NCBI GenBank assembly: GCA_964526735.1
Contig: CAZGLO010000010.1
Location: forward strand, 1 to 64,000
Reading direction: 5' to 3'
Length of the DNA: 64,000 nt
Origin: JAAUSY01 sp964526735
GTDB lineage: Bacteria > Chloroflexota > Chloroflexia > Chloroflexales > Chloroflexaceae
In this document: piece by piece, positions 42,481 through 49,831 of the stretch
How the letters are laid out: the number at the start of each line of letters is the position of its first letter
How positions within the stretch are numbered: position 1 is the stretch's first letter
Notes under the pieces: generated by a model
Seen by the model: the letters and a program-made list of their open reading frames with translations, nothing else
Told to the model about the DNA's origin: nothing
Databases searched by the model: none
Translations under genes and position numbers: made by a program

Positions 42481-43689
42481 TTAAGACAAGACTTCGACGG
42501 CGCTCTGCGGCAGAAGCAACGATTGATTAGCCTGATTAGCCTGATTAGCTCGGCCAATTTGACCAGCTTGGCTCGTATCAAACCCTGCCATGGCTTCCGT
42601 CACGACCTCAACTGCAGGGGTACGAATACCAGTCGTAATGCGAATGGGAGTGGAAAAGACCCGACGTACCGTGGCGACCGCTCCAAGATGCGCCGCATCC
42701 AAGAGCCGCACGGTCGATCCGGGTTGGATCTGTGGTTTGGGGAGTTCGTCGTCTTCCTGGTCGCCGCGGGAAATTGCCACCACAAGCCGCGGACGAGAAA
42801 GCTCCTTGCGTAAAATAGTAGACCCTTCGATGAGGGCTTCTTGCTGGTTGCGAGAACTCAGCAAATCGAAGATGGGGGTAGACATTGGGTGTACCCCAAA
42901 CCCCTCTGTCACAAGCAGCGTGAGGCCTAGATCTGGTAGCCGATGGGGAGAAGGGAATTGCCAACTTGTCCCCTCGAGCTTCCACGACGATCTCGTTGCC
43001 CACCCAACAAATGCGCGAAATTCTTGTTCGTCTATCCCTCCGACGACAATCCCCCGTACTTGCGCTTTGACCGCACGCTTGAGCGCTGCCGCCGTGATGC
43101 TCCCTCCTCCAATCAGGATGGCATATGCATTGCGGGCGCTGATCATGTCGTGCGTAATAACTTCATCGGGGTCGGTGGCAATCAATTGGAGCACCCCACT
43201 TCGTTCCTCCCCAATGCCAAATGCGCCATAGATCAAGTCGGCGGGCGTCTCAATGATCACCCCACGGTGGGGGTAGACGTGCATCACGACACCACGAACA
43301 TTGGCAAAGAGGGTGTGCTCAATTGGGTCGGGGGAGAGGGTGATATAGCCGGTCTCACTATCAAGCGCGCCTATCACGCCACCGGTGGGAGCAAGACAAC
43401 GACGGCCTCCAAAGGGGCCTACCTGCGCAATGATCTCATGTTTCTCTACACTCTCGCCTGCTCTGCATAACATCGCCCGCTCAACTTGGGAAGGGGGAAT
43501 GGCGAGGGCTTGGGCAACATTGATAACTTGCGTAGGTGCCGGGAGATAGGCACGCGCAACAACATCCTCTGACTCCACTCTACTTCCCTCTCGTACCACC
43601 ACTTCACCCGGGTGTGGCAAAAGCCGCTGTATCTGTGCCATCGAACCTGAAACGATTGGAGGGGTTCCTTCGGGAATGTAGAGCGACAT
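42481..43689 (-). CDS. Unassigned conserved-looking protein, 402 residues
   Basis: I cannot name the family. Residues about 25-50 (LPHPGEVVVREGSRVESEDVVARA) look like a lipoyl/biotinyl-type barrel-sandwich hairpin, as in membrane-fusion and carrier proteins, and a second such stretch occurs near 75-95 (CRAGESVEKHEIIAQVG). The middle (about 190-235) has a Rossmann-like turn ILIGGGSITAAALKRAV followed by IRGIVVGGIDE-type strand. Near 330-350 PGSTVRLLDAAHLGAVATVRRVF resembles a KOW-like strand. It has no signal peptide or membrane helix. The C-terminus carries QANQANQANQ from a 9-bp DNA repeat. AGAAGG precedes the ATG. It has its own terminator and is flanked by dispersed repeats on both sides. 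Confidence 0.7.
   Translation of the reverse strand: MSLYIPEGTPPIVSGSMAQIQRLLPHPGEVVVREGSRVESEDVVARAYLPAPTQVINVAQALAIPPSQVERAMLCRAGESVEKHEIIAQVGPFGGRRCLAPTGGVIGALDSETGYITLSPDPIEHTLFANVRGVVMHVYPHRGVIIETPADLIYGAFGIGEERSGVLQLIATDPDEVITHDMISARNAYAILIGGGSITAAALKRAVKAQVRGIVVGGIDEQEFRAFVGWATRSSWKLEGTSWQFPSPHRLPDLGLTLLVTEGFGVHPMSTPIFDLLSSRNQQEALIEGSTILRKELSRPRLVVAISRGDQEDDELPKPQIQPGSTVRLLDAAHLGAVATVRRVFSTPIRITTGIRTPAVEVVTEAMAGFDTSQAGQIGRANQANQANQSLLLPQSAVEVLS
42523..42549 (-). repeat. 9-bp tandem repeat in the 3' end of the 402-residue gene
   Basis: Three in-frame copies of a 9-bp unit (plus-strand CTGATTAGC) coding for repeated Ala-Asn-Gln. Confidence 0.75.
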
Positions 43690-44081
43690 GCGCGCGTATT
43701 ACCTTCTAGGTATTCAACCGTGTGTACTACCTAGCTGTCATATACCGCACGCTCTCAAGAGCGGCGGCTTGTCCCTGGCGCGACGTCAGAGCCGTCTCCG
43801 AGACAATAGGCGGTATGACAGCAGCCCTGGAGCGGTTTCCTCCACTGCCACTGAAGTGGCATGGCTTCCACCGCGTAAGATTCGGTGAGGAGTGGGGATG
43901 CGCCCATGCTATCCACCACCTCCGTGCCTAGACAACGCACAAGTGGTGCGCCTAGTCTGTATTATAGCACAACCCCCGTCGTTTTAGCCATAGGCTGCCC
44001 CACAATTCCTGCGTGTCTTTCAAGAAACGCCATACTGCTCTTGCCACCTTTCTCCTGCCCCCCCAATCTCTCCCATCCGCT
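43690..44081. other. Intergenic region with repeat copy 3
   Basis: About 390 bases between two minus-strand genes. It holds dispersed repeat copy 3 and should include the promoter of the 402-residue gene. A pyrimidine-rich stretch near 44035-44090 precedes the DUF885 stop. No coding region is supported. Confidence 0.6.
43737..43888 (+). repeat. Dispersed structured intergenic repeat, copy 3
   Basis: 152 bp and complete: left module with outer GTCATATACCGC/GGCGGTATGAC arms and right GCGGT...ACCGC hairpin. It differs from copy 1 by a few substitutions and the two small insertions of copy 1. Confidence 0.85.
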
Positions 44082-45731
44082 TCAGCAGGAACGAGTCGGT
44101 ACGAGCATCTCACGGAGGAGGGGGATCGGTGGCGATCCATAGCCGATATACTTATCGTGGAAGGTCTTGAGCGAGAAATTGTCGCCTTGGGCCTGTTTAT
44201 ACTCTTCCCGCAACTGCAACAGCAAAATCTTACCGAGCGTATAGTTGATGTAGCCGGTATCGTGTGTACCGCGGCGGGCTTCGTTGCGGGCGGTCACCTC
44301 ATCCATATACCCGTTTTCCATAAAGAAGCGGGTGGCCTCTTGGAGCGTCATTCCTTGCGTGTGCATCTTGATTCCGCACACAAAACGGCAATTTCGCACC
44401 AGCGCCTCGCTCAACTGCGCCATCTGCAAACGCAAATCACCTCTGCCATAGCCCTCCTCAAGCATCATCTGCTCCACATAGTGTGCCCAGCTCTCAAAGT
44501 GGGAGTAGGAGCGAAACACTTTTGCAAGATGCGTTGGCGCATTGCGCGTGTTGTTGAAGTGGACAAAATGGCCGGGGAAAGCTTCGTGCACGGAAACAGA
44601 GGTAAGCGTCGCTGTATCGAACTTGGTGAGCCACCCTTGCACCTCTTCCGGCGACCAATTCGGATCTGGTAGCGTCACGTAGTAAAATGAGTCAGTCGCC
44701 ACCTGCTCAAAAGGCCCGGCTGTGTCCATCATCGCAAACGCCCAGCGCGCAAATGGTGGAGTTTCTTCCACGCGGCACACGACATTGCCGTTCATCGTCA
44801 CCAGGTCGCGGCTCTTGACGAAATCTTTGAGATCATTGAGCAGACTGCGGGTGCTGCTGAGGAGAAGCTCTTGCGGCGGGTGATTGCTGCCGAGTCGCTT
44901 CATGTGCTCCTGCACCGATAGCGATGGGTCGATTTGGGCCGCCACGCGGGCAATCGCGGCTTGGTTGTTGGCCAAATCGCGCTCGCCCAAGGCCAGCAGT
45001 TCATCCAGGGAGAGGTTGATAAGCTCGTTGTAGCGGAGCATGTTGAGGAAATGCTCTGTGCCGATGGCAAAGGACTCCTGTGCGTTGGGGAGGAGGTCAT
45101 GTTGCAAGAAGGCGAGGAAGTCGCGGATGGCGGTAGTCGCTGCATCGCGCGCGCGCCAGAGCTTACCAATGATTGCGGGGGGAAGACTGCTCTTGCCAAA
45201 CGCCTCATCCAGGCTGGTGGTGAGGAAGGTTATCATGCCTTCGTAGATCGGAATCGATTCTTCGATTAAGATACGAGGGACAGCACCGCGAGAGAGATGT
45301 ATCCGAGCGGCGTCCATGTGCCGCGGTATGTGGCCCAGATAGGCCGCCAACGATTGGGCGCGCTCTTCAAGGGGAGCATAGTCGCGCTTGACGTAGTCGT
45401 CTATCGTCTCGTCGACGTAGAAGATCGGGTTGCGTTCGTGGTCGCGCAGGGTTGTCCACTGCCACCATTCGGCGTTGATCTGCCAGCGCAGTAGTTGATA
45501 ATCGAACCACTCCAGTCGGCCAAGGTGTGTGGGGTCGATTTTGGCCAGCCACTCTTGGTAGTGATGGAGGGTGTACACCCAGTGCTCAACGGATTGAGGA
45601 GAGAGATCTGTCATCCGCCCATCATATTCATGCAAGCCAAGCAAGCGGGCGTGGCTTGGGTAGAAATCAAAGTAGTGTTGCAAAAAGTCGTCGGCAAGCA
45701 ATGCAAGATGATGTGCATTCGTATCAGCCAT
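44082..45731 (-). CDS. DUF885 family protein, probable zinc metallopeptidase
   Basis: This 549-residue soluble protein has the signature SVHEAFPGHFVHF, whose HExxPGH pattern (His382) is the metal-binding motif of the DUF885 family, related to M3/M32-like peptidases. A downstream acidic helix (YVEQMMLEEGYG) probably supplies a further ligand. The N-terminus (FYPSHARLLGLHEYDGR) is also typical. The family is thought to cleave peptides, but few members have been tested. ATG 45731 was chosen because AAGGAG lies seven to eight bases upstream; an in-frame extension of 23 residues is possible but reads through the promoter region. It is transcribed divergently from the LOG gene. Confidence 0.85.
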   Translation of the reverse strand: MADTNAHHLALLADDFLQHYFDFYPSHARLLGLHEYDGRMTDLSPQSVEHWVYTLHHYQEWLAKIDPTHLGRLEWFDYQLLRWQINAEWWQWTTLRDHERNPIFYVDETIDDYVKRDYAPLEERAQSLAAYLGHIPRHMDAARIHLSRGAVPRILIEESIPIYEGMITFLTTSLDEAFGKSSLPPAIIGKLWRARDAATTAIRDFLAFLQHDLLPNAQESFAIGTEHFLNMLRYNELINLSLDELLALGERDLANNQAAIARVAAQIDPSLSVQEHMKRLGSNHPPQELLLSSTRSLLNDLKDFVKSRDLVTMNGNVVCRVEETPPFARWAFAMMDTAGPFEQVATDSFYYVTLPDPNWSPEEVQGWLTKFDTATLTSVSVHEAFPGHFVHFNNTRNAPTHLAKVFRSYSHFESWAHYVEQMMLEEGYGRGDLRLQMAQLSEALVRNCRFVCGIKMHTQGMTLQEATRFFMENGYMDEVTARNEARRGTHDTGYINYTLGKILLLQLREEYKQAQGDNFSLKTFHDKYIGYGSPPIPLLREMLVPTRSC

Positions 45732-45830
45732 TGTGTATCTCCTTGAATGACCAACCACAAAGAACAGTGAAGTGACAAATAAAACGGCACTTTGGCTCAT
45801 TCTGTGTTATTGGCCATTTTGAGTATCCCT

Positions 45831-45859
45831 ATTATAATACACTGAGATCCCTATCCGAA
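45831..45859 (-). promoter_or_regulatory. Promoter of the DUF885 gene
   Basis: Minus-strand -35 TTCGGA (45854-45859), spacer of 17, perfect -10 TATAAT (45831-45836). It lies about 100 bases upstream of the chosen ATG, which supports start 45731. Confidence 0.55.
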
Positions 45860-45922
45860 ATGTGAGAGAAGCATGATATCGGTTGTCATGAATTTGTAAT
45901 CTTTTACTCTACGGTGAACTCT

Positions 45923-46525
45923 ATGTCTCATACAGTATGTGTGTATTGCGGGTCACGAATAGGAACCGATCCTGCTGATGAGCAGGCAGCCTACGATCTA
46001 GGCCAAGCGTTGGCAAATCACCAGTTTTCGTTGGTCTATGGGGGAGGCAGTGTCGGGCTTATGGGTATCCTGGCACGCAGTATGCTCCACCACGGCGGTC
46101 GCGTCATCGGGATTATCCCGCATGCGCTGAAAGAGCGGGAAATTGGGCTGGAAGATGCCCATGAACTCATTGTGACCCAAACCATGCGTGAACGCAAGGG
46201 GTTGATGGACAAACGCTCCGATGCGTTTATGGTGTTGCCGGGCGGGTTTGGCACTCTGGAGGAGATGATGGAAACGCTCACTCTCCGCCAGCTTGGCTAC
46301 CACAACAAGCCGGTGGTCATCGTCAATCTGCACGGCTATTATGACCCACTGATCGACTTTTTCCAACACACCGTCACCCAAGGCTATATGCCGTCCGACC
46401 ACGTGACACTCTTTCAGGTGGCGACGAGTGTTGAGGAGGCGGTGGCGCTGCTCTCCCAAGAGCTGACCGCGCAGCAAACCAACCACCACACCGTGCCGCC
46501 CCAGGCGGTGCCACCCCATCCATAG
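45923..46525 (+). CDS. LOG-family Rossmann-fold nucleotide hydrolase (TIGR00730)
   Basis: This 200-residue protein of the 'lonely guy' family releases the base from nucleoside monophosphates, cytokinin-type ones in some hosts. Motifs are complete: VCVYCGSR at the N-terminus, LVYGGGSVGLMG near 35, MRERKGLMDKRSDAF near 91 and LPGGFGTLEE near 110 (PGGxGTxxE). GTG 45914 could add three residues; ATG 45923 is better placed behind GGTGA. The physiological substrate in Chloroflexota is not established. A Pro/Thr/Gln-rich tail follows the fold. Confidence 0.88.
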   Translation: MSHTVCVYCGSRIGTDPADEQAAYDLGQALANHQFSLVYGGGSVGLMGILARSMLHHGGRVIGIIPHALKEREIGLEDAHELIVTQTMRERKGLMDKRSDAFMVLPGGFGTLEEMMETLTLRQLGYHNKPVVIVNLHGYYDPLIDFFQHTVTQGYMPSDHVTLFQVATSVEEAVALLSQELTAQQTNHHTVPPQAVPPHP

Positions 46526-46624
46526 ACAACGCGGTAGCTGTTTGCCCCTATAATAGCAAGAGGTTGAGGGAATGGAGAGACCGTTCTCATATTTGAAAGA
46601 AGGTACAGGAAGGTAGCAGCATTT

Positions 46625-48139
46625 ATGGCAGAAATTACCCCACCGGTTCGTGTTCGCTTTGCACCAAGTCCAACCGGTTTTTTGCATATTGGCGGGGTAC
46701 GCACAGCACTTTTCAACTGGCTGTTTGCGCGTCACTATGGCGGTGAGTTTATCTTACGCATCGAAGATACCGACGAAAAGCGCTATGTGCATGGTGCTGC
46801 GCGCGACATGATGGACTCCCTGCGCTGGGTTGGGATCGATTGGGATGAAGGCCCAGAGATCGGCGGCCCTCACACCCCCTACGTTCAGTCGGAGCGCAAT
46901 GAGCTTGGCATCTACCGCGACCATGTGCAGCGGCTGTTGGACGATGGCAAAGCGTACAAGTCGTTTGTCACACCCGAAGAGCTCGACAAGATGCGCGAAG
47001 AAGCCAAAGCACGCGGCTTGAAGAGTTTCCGCTTCCGCGGGCCAGAGCGCGATTGGACACCAGAGCAGGTGGCAGAGGCGGAGGCGGCTGGCAAACCCTA
47101 TACCATCCGGCTCAAGGTGCCGCTTACTGGCACGACCACCTTTTGCGACCTGATCCGCGGCGGGCAATGCATCACGGTGCAAAATTCAGAACTCTACGAC
47201 ATCGTGCTGCTCAAATCGACCGGCATGCCGGTTTACCACCTTGCCCACATCGTTGATGACCACATGATGAACATTACGCACGTGATTCGTGGCGAGGAGT
47301 GGGTGCCGAGTATGCCCTACCACATCTTGCTCTACGAAGCGCTTGGGTGGGAGCCGCCGGTCTTTGCCCATGTCCCCGATATTTTGCGCCAAAATGGAAA
47401 TGGCAAGCTCTCCAAACGCAAGGATGATGTGACAACCAACCGATTTTGGGAGTTTGGCTATCTTCCCGAAGCGATGTTCAACTACCTCGCCTTGCAGGGG
47501 TGGAGTTACGACGACCACACCGAGATTATGACTCAGGAAGAGATTGTGCACCGCTTTACAATAGACCGCGTGCACGCTTCGCCCGCCCGGTGGAACCCTG
47601 AAAAGCTCAAGGATATGAACGGGATCTACATTCGGAACCGTTCGGCAAAGGATATCGGAGAGCATATCCTCCACTATCTGAGCGGGGCCGGATTGATTAG
47701 CGAACATCCGACAGAAGAAGAGCATCGCTATGTGTGCAATGTGCTGATGCCGCTCATCCACGAGCGGATAGAGGTGCTCAGCGAAGCACCAGAGTTGCTC
47801 GACTTCTTCTTCCAAGACGTGAGCTACCCCAACCCCGCCTCGCTGATACCGAAGAAGATGGATCGAGAGAAGACGCTCAATGCGCTTCAGGCCGCCCACG
47901 AACACCTTCAACCCGTTGAGCCGTGGGAGCACGATCCTATCGAAACCGCGCTACGTGCATTGGTCAAGGAGCTAGGTCTCAAAGCGGGGCAGCTCTTTGG
48001 AGCGATCCGCGTAGCAATCACCGGCCGCACCGTTGCCCCACCACTCTTTGAAACGCTGGCCGCACTTGGGAAAGAGCGTAGTATCCAACGGATAGGACAA
48101 GCGATCACCGCTCTTGAGGCCTATCAAGAAGGACAATAA
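46625..48139 (+). CDS. gltX: Glutamyl-tRNA synthetase
   Basis: This 504-residue class I synthetase charges tRNA with glutamate. The ATP site is shown by APSPTGFLHIGG (HIGH motif, residues about 14-25) and GKLSKRKDD near 261 (KMSKS equivalent). The C-terminal helical anticodon-binding region ends near GRTVAPPLFETLAALGKERSIQRI. Length is normal. A good -10 box TATAAT occurs at 46549-46554 without a clear -35 box at normal spacing. The short coiled-coil/SH3 gene follows 34 bases downstream, possibly in the same transcript. Whether this enzyme also charges tRNA-Gln cannot be judged here. Confidence 0.95.
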   Translation: MAEITPPVRVRFAPSPTGFLHIGGVRTALFNWLFARHYGGEFILRIEDTDEKRYVHGAARDMMDSLRWVGIDWDEGPEIGGPHTPYVQSERNELGIYRDHVQRLLDDGKAYKSFVTPEELDKMREEAKARGLKSFRFRGPERDWTPEQVAEAEAAGKPYTIRLKVPLTGTTTFCDLIRGGQCITVQNSELYDIVLLKSTGMPVYHLAHIVDDHMMNITHVIRGEEWVPSMPYHILLYEALGWEPPVFAHVPDILRQNGNGKLSKRKDDVTTNRFWEFGYLPEAMFNYLALQGWSYDDHTEIMTQEEIVHRFTIDRVHASPARWNPEKLKDMNGIYIRNRSAKDIGEHILHYLSGAGLISEHPTEEEHRYVCNVLMPLIHERIEVLSEAPELLDFFFQDVSYPNPASLIPKKMDREKTLNALQAAHEHLQPVEPWEHDPIETALRALVKELGLKAGQLFGAIRVAITGRTVAPPLFETLAALGKERSIQRIGQAITALEAYQEGQ

Positions 48140-48173
48140 GGATAATTAAGGACAATAAAAGGGGGAACGTACA

Positions 48174-48641
48174 ATGGCAGCAGACCAAGAACAGATCGAA
48201 CAGATCCGCAAGACGATTAAGGAATTGCAAGACCAAATCGCTTCGCTCACGAAGCAAAAAACAGAGTTAACTGATCAACTTTCGTCTGCCAAACAAGATT
48301 CGAGTGCGGCGAGAGAAGCGCTCAGCGCTGCCAACCAACGCATTGGAGCTTTGGAGCAACAGCTTGCCGAAGCCCAGAACGCTGCGCCATCTCCCACAGG
48401 AGAGGGTGGCCTCGCAATTGGCGGGTCGGGGTGGGTGCGCAAGGCGGGGGGGATGCCTCTCAACCGCCGTGATGCCCCCGGCCTACAGAGTAACGTCCAC
48501 GATTCCCTGCCCATTGGGATGCAGGTCACTCTGTTGGAGGGGCCGCGTCCGGCTGATGGGTTTACATGGTGGCGGGTGAAGGCGGCTGATGGCCGGGAAG
48601 GGTGGGTTGCGGGCGAAGAACTCGTCACACAGCCTGAATAA
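48174..48641 (+). CDS. Coiled-coil protein with bacterial SH3 domain
   Basis: This 155-residue protein has an N-terminal coiled coil with clear heptads (about 4-68: IEQIRKTIKELQDQIASL onward) and a C-terminal SH3b-like domain (about 85-152). The domain contains LNRRDAPGLQSNVHDSLPIGMQVTLLEGP and WWRVKAADGREGWVAGEEL, the usual 'GWV' ending. It has no signal peptide, so it is probably cytoplasmic, which is unusual since most such SH3 domains bind cell wall. AAAGGGGGAAC precedes the ATG. Function unknown; it could be a scaffold. It lies close behind gltX. Confidence 0.8.
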   Translation: MAADQEQIEQIRKTIKELQDQIASLTKQKTELTDQLSSAKQDSSAAREALSAANQRIGALEQQLAEAQNAAPSPTGEGGLAIGGSGWVRKAGGMPLNRRDAPGLQSNVHDSLPIGMQVTLLEGPRPADGFTWWRVKAADGREGWVAGEELVTQPE

Positions 48642-48716
48642 CCCACACACTTCCTATCAAAAGGGTAGTATCACGATAAAAACACTGCCATTTTCGAGAA
48701 AAACCCATTTTCCCTC

Positions 48717-48745
48717 TCGACAATTTGGCACAAAGTGTGTACAAT
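48717..48745 (+). promoter_or_regulatory. Promoter of the metallo-beta-lactamase-fold gene
   Basis: -35 TCGACA (48717-48722), spacer of 17, -10 TACAAT (48740-48745), five of six matches in each box. Confidence 0.6.
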
Positions 48746-48833
48746 AGAAGTGTGTCGAATAGACAGCAGTTGAGACGAGAGTGTAGGTCCCTCGCTACGG
48801 CGGGGGGCTCTTATTATGTTCGCTGAGGGCCAT

Positions 48834-49733
48834 ATGCACATTCTCCCCATAGACGATCACATTACCGCGATTGATCATAACCTGCTTGGCCAGCCCGGCA
48901 TTGGTGTCACCTATGTGGTGCGTGGCGAAGAGACTGCCTTGATAGAAACCGGCACGTCGTTGACTGTCGTCGAAACGCTTGCAGGCCTTGACGAGCTTGA
49001 CATCCCCCGCGACTCGGTTGGCCACATCATCTGCACGCACATCCATATGGATCACGCGGGCGGAGCCGGGTATCTTGCCGAAGCACTCCCCCGCGCCAAC
49101 GTCTACATTCACCAGATGACGATGCCGCACTTGGCTGAGCCGACCAAACTCATGGAGAGCAGTCGTCGTGCGGTCGGCGAAGAAGCATGGGCATTGACCG
49201 GCGATATGAAGCCGGTGGCGGAAGAGCGCCTCCACCCTGCCGACACCCTCCTCCTCGATCTCGGGCAAGACATTGTGCTTGAGGCCTTGCCGACGCCCGG
49301 CCACTCTCCTGACCACGTGTCGTTCTGGGATAAGCACCGTGGCGGGATGTTTCTTGGCGACGCGGCGGGATTAGCGATGCCGCGCTACAATCTGCACTTT
49401 CCGGTCACCCCCGTCCCGACCTACGACGTTGAGCAGCACCGCGCGACGATTGAGATGCTGCGTGAGCTTGCCATTCAGCGGCTGTATGTCACCCATTGGG
49501 GGGTGCACGATGATGTTGATTTTCAGCTGCGGCACGCGCTTGAGCGGCTTGAAGACTTGCTTGCCATCGTCAATGAGGCCTTGGAGACAGGCAATGAGGA
49601 CATAGCCGCCCTCGCAGCACGCTATGTCCCCTATCCCGATGATGGCCCCGCCGCGGCAATGGTTCGTAGTTGGAGCCAGATGAGTGTGGCGGGGATGCTG
49701 CGCTATGAGAAGAAACGCCGTCAAGCCCGCTAG
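48834..49733 (+). CDS. Metallo-beta-lactamase-fold hydrolase
   Basis: This protein of about 299 residues has the binuclear metal signature THIHMDHAGG near residue 70, GHSPDHVSFWD near 163 and the bridging Asp in FLGDAAGL near 182. These are the features of MBL-fold hydrolases that act on thioesters, lactones, phosphodiesters and others. A C-terminal helical part of about 100 residues (HWGVHDDVDFQLRHALERLEDLL) may shape the substrate site. Two starts are possible: ATG 48834 sits behind GAGGG at five bases, and ATG 48816 behind GGGGGG. The substrate is unknown. It converges with the oxidoreductase gene; the gap carries three 10-bp repeats (CTTATGACGC) near 49811-49838. Confidence 0.85.
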   Translation: MHILPIDDHITAIDHNLLGQPGIGVTYVVRGEETALIETGTSLTVVETLAGLDELDIPRDSVGHIICTHIHMDHAGGAGYLAEALPRANVYIHQMTMPHLAEPTKLMESSRRAVGEEAWALTGDMKPVAEERLHPADTLLLDLGQDIVLEALPTPGHSPDHVSFWDKHRGGMFLGDAAGLAMPRYNLHFPVTPVPTYDVEQHRATIEMLRELAIQRLYVTHWGVHDDVDFQLRHALERLEDLLAIVNEALETGNEDIAALAARYVPYPDDGPAAAMVRSWSQMSVAGMLRYEKKRRQAR

Positions 49734-49831
49734 CCCGCTAGACTACTAATTTGTTCCTGCTAGCCCATTCCCGCTACCTACTCAAGGCCGTATTGGCCAC
49801 GTCATCGTGCCTTATGACGCCTTATGACGCC

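Noticed and set aside
38745..43888. Insertion sequence remnants
   Set aside because: No transposase fragment is seen and no target-site duplication was found around the three copies; they are better described as small structured repeats.
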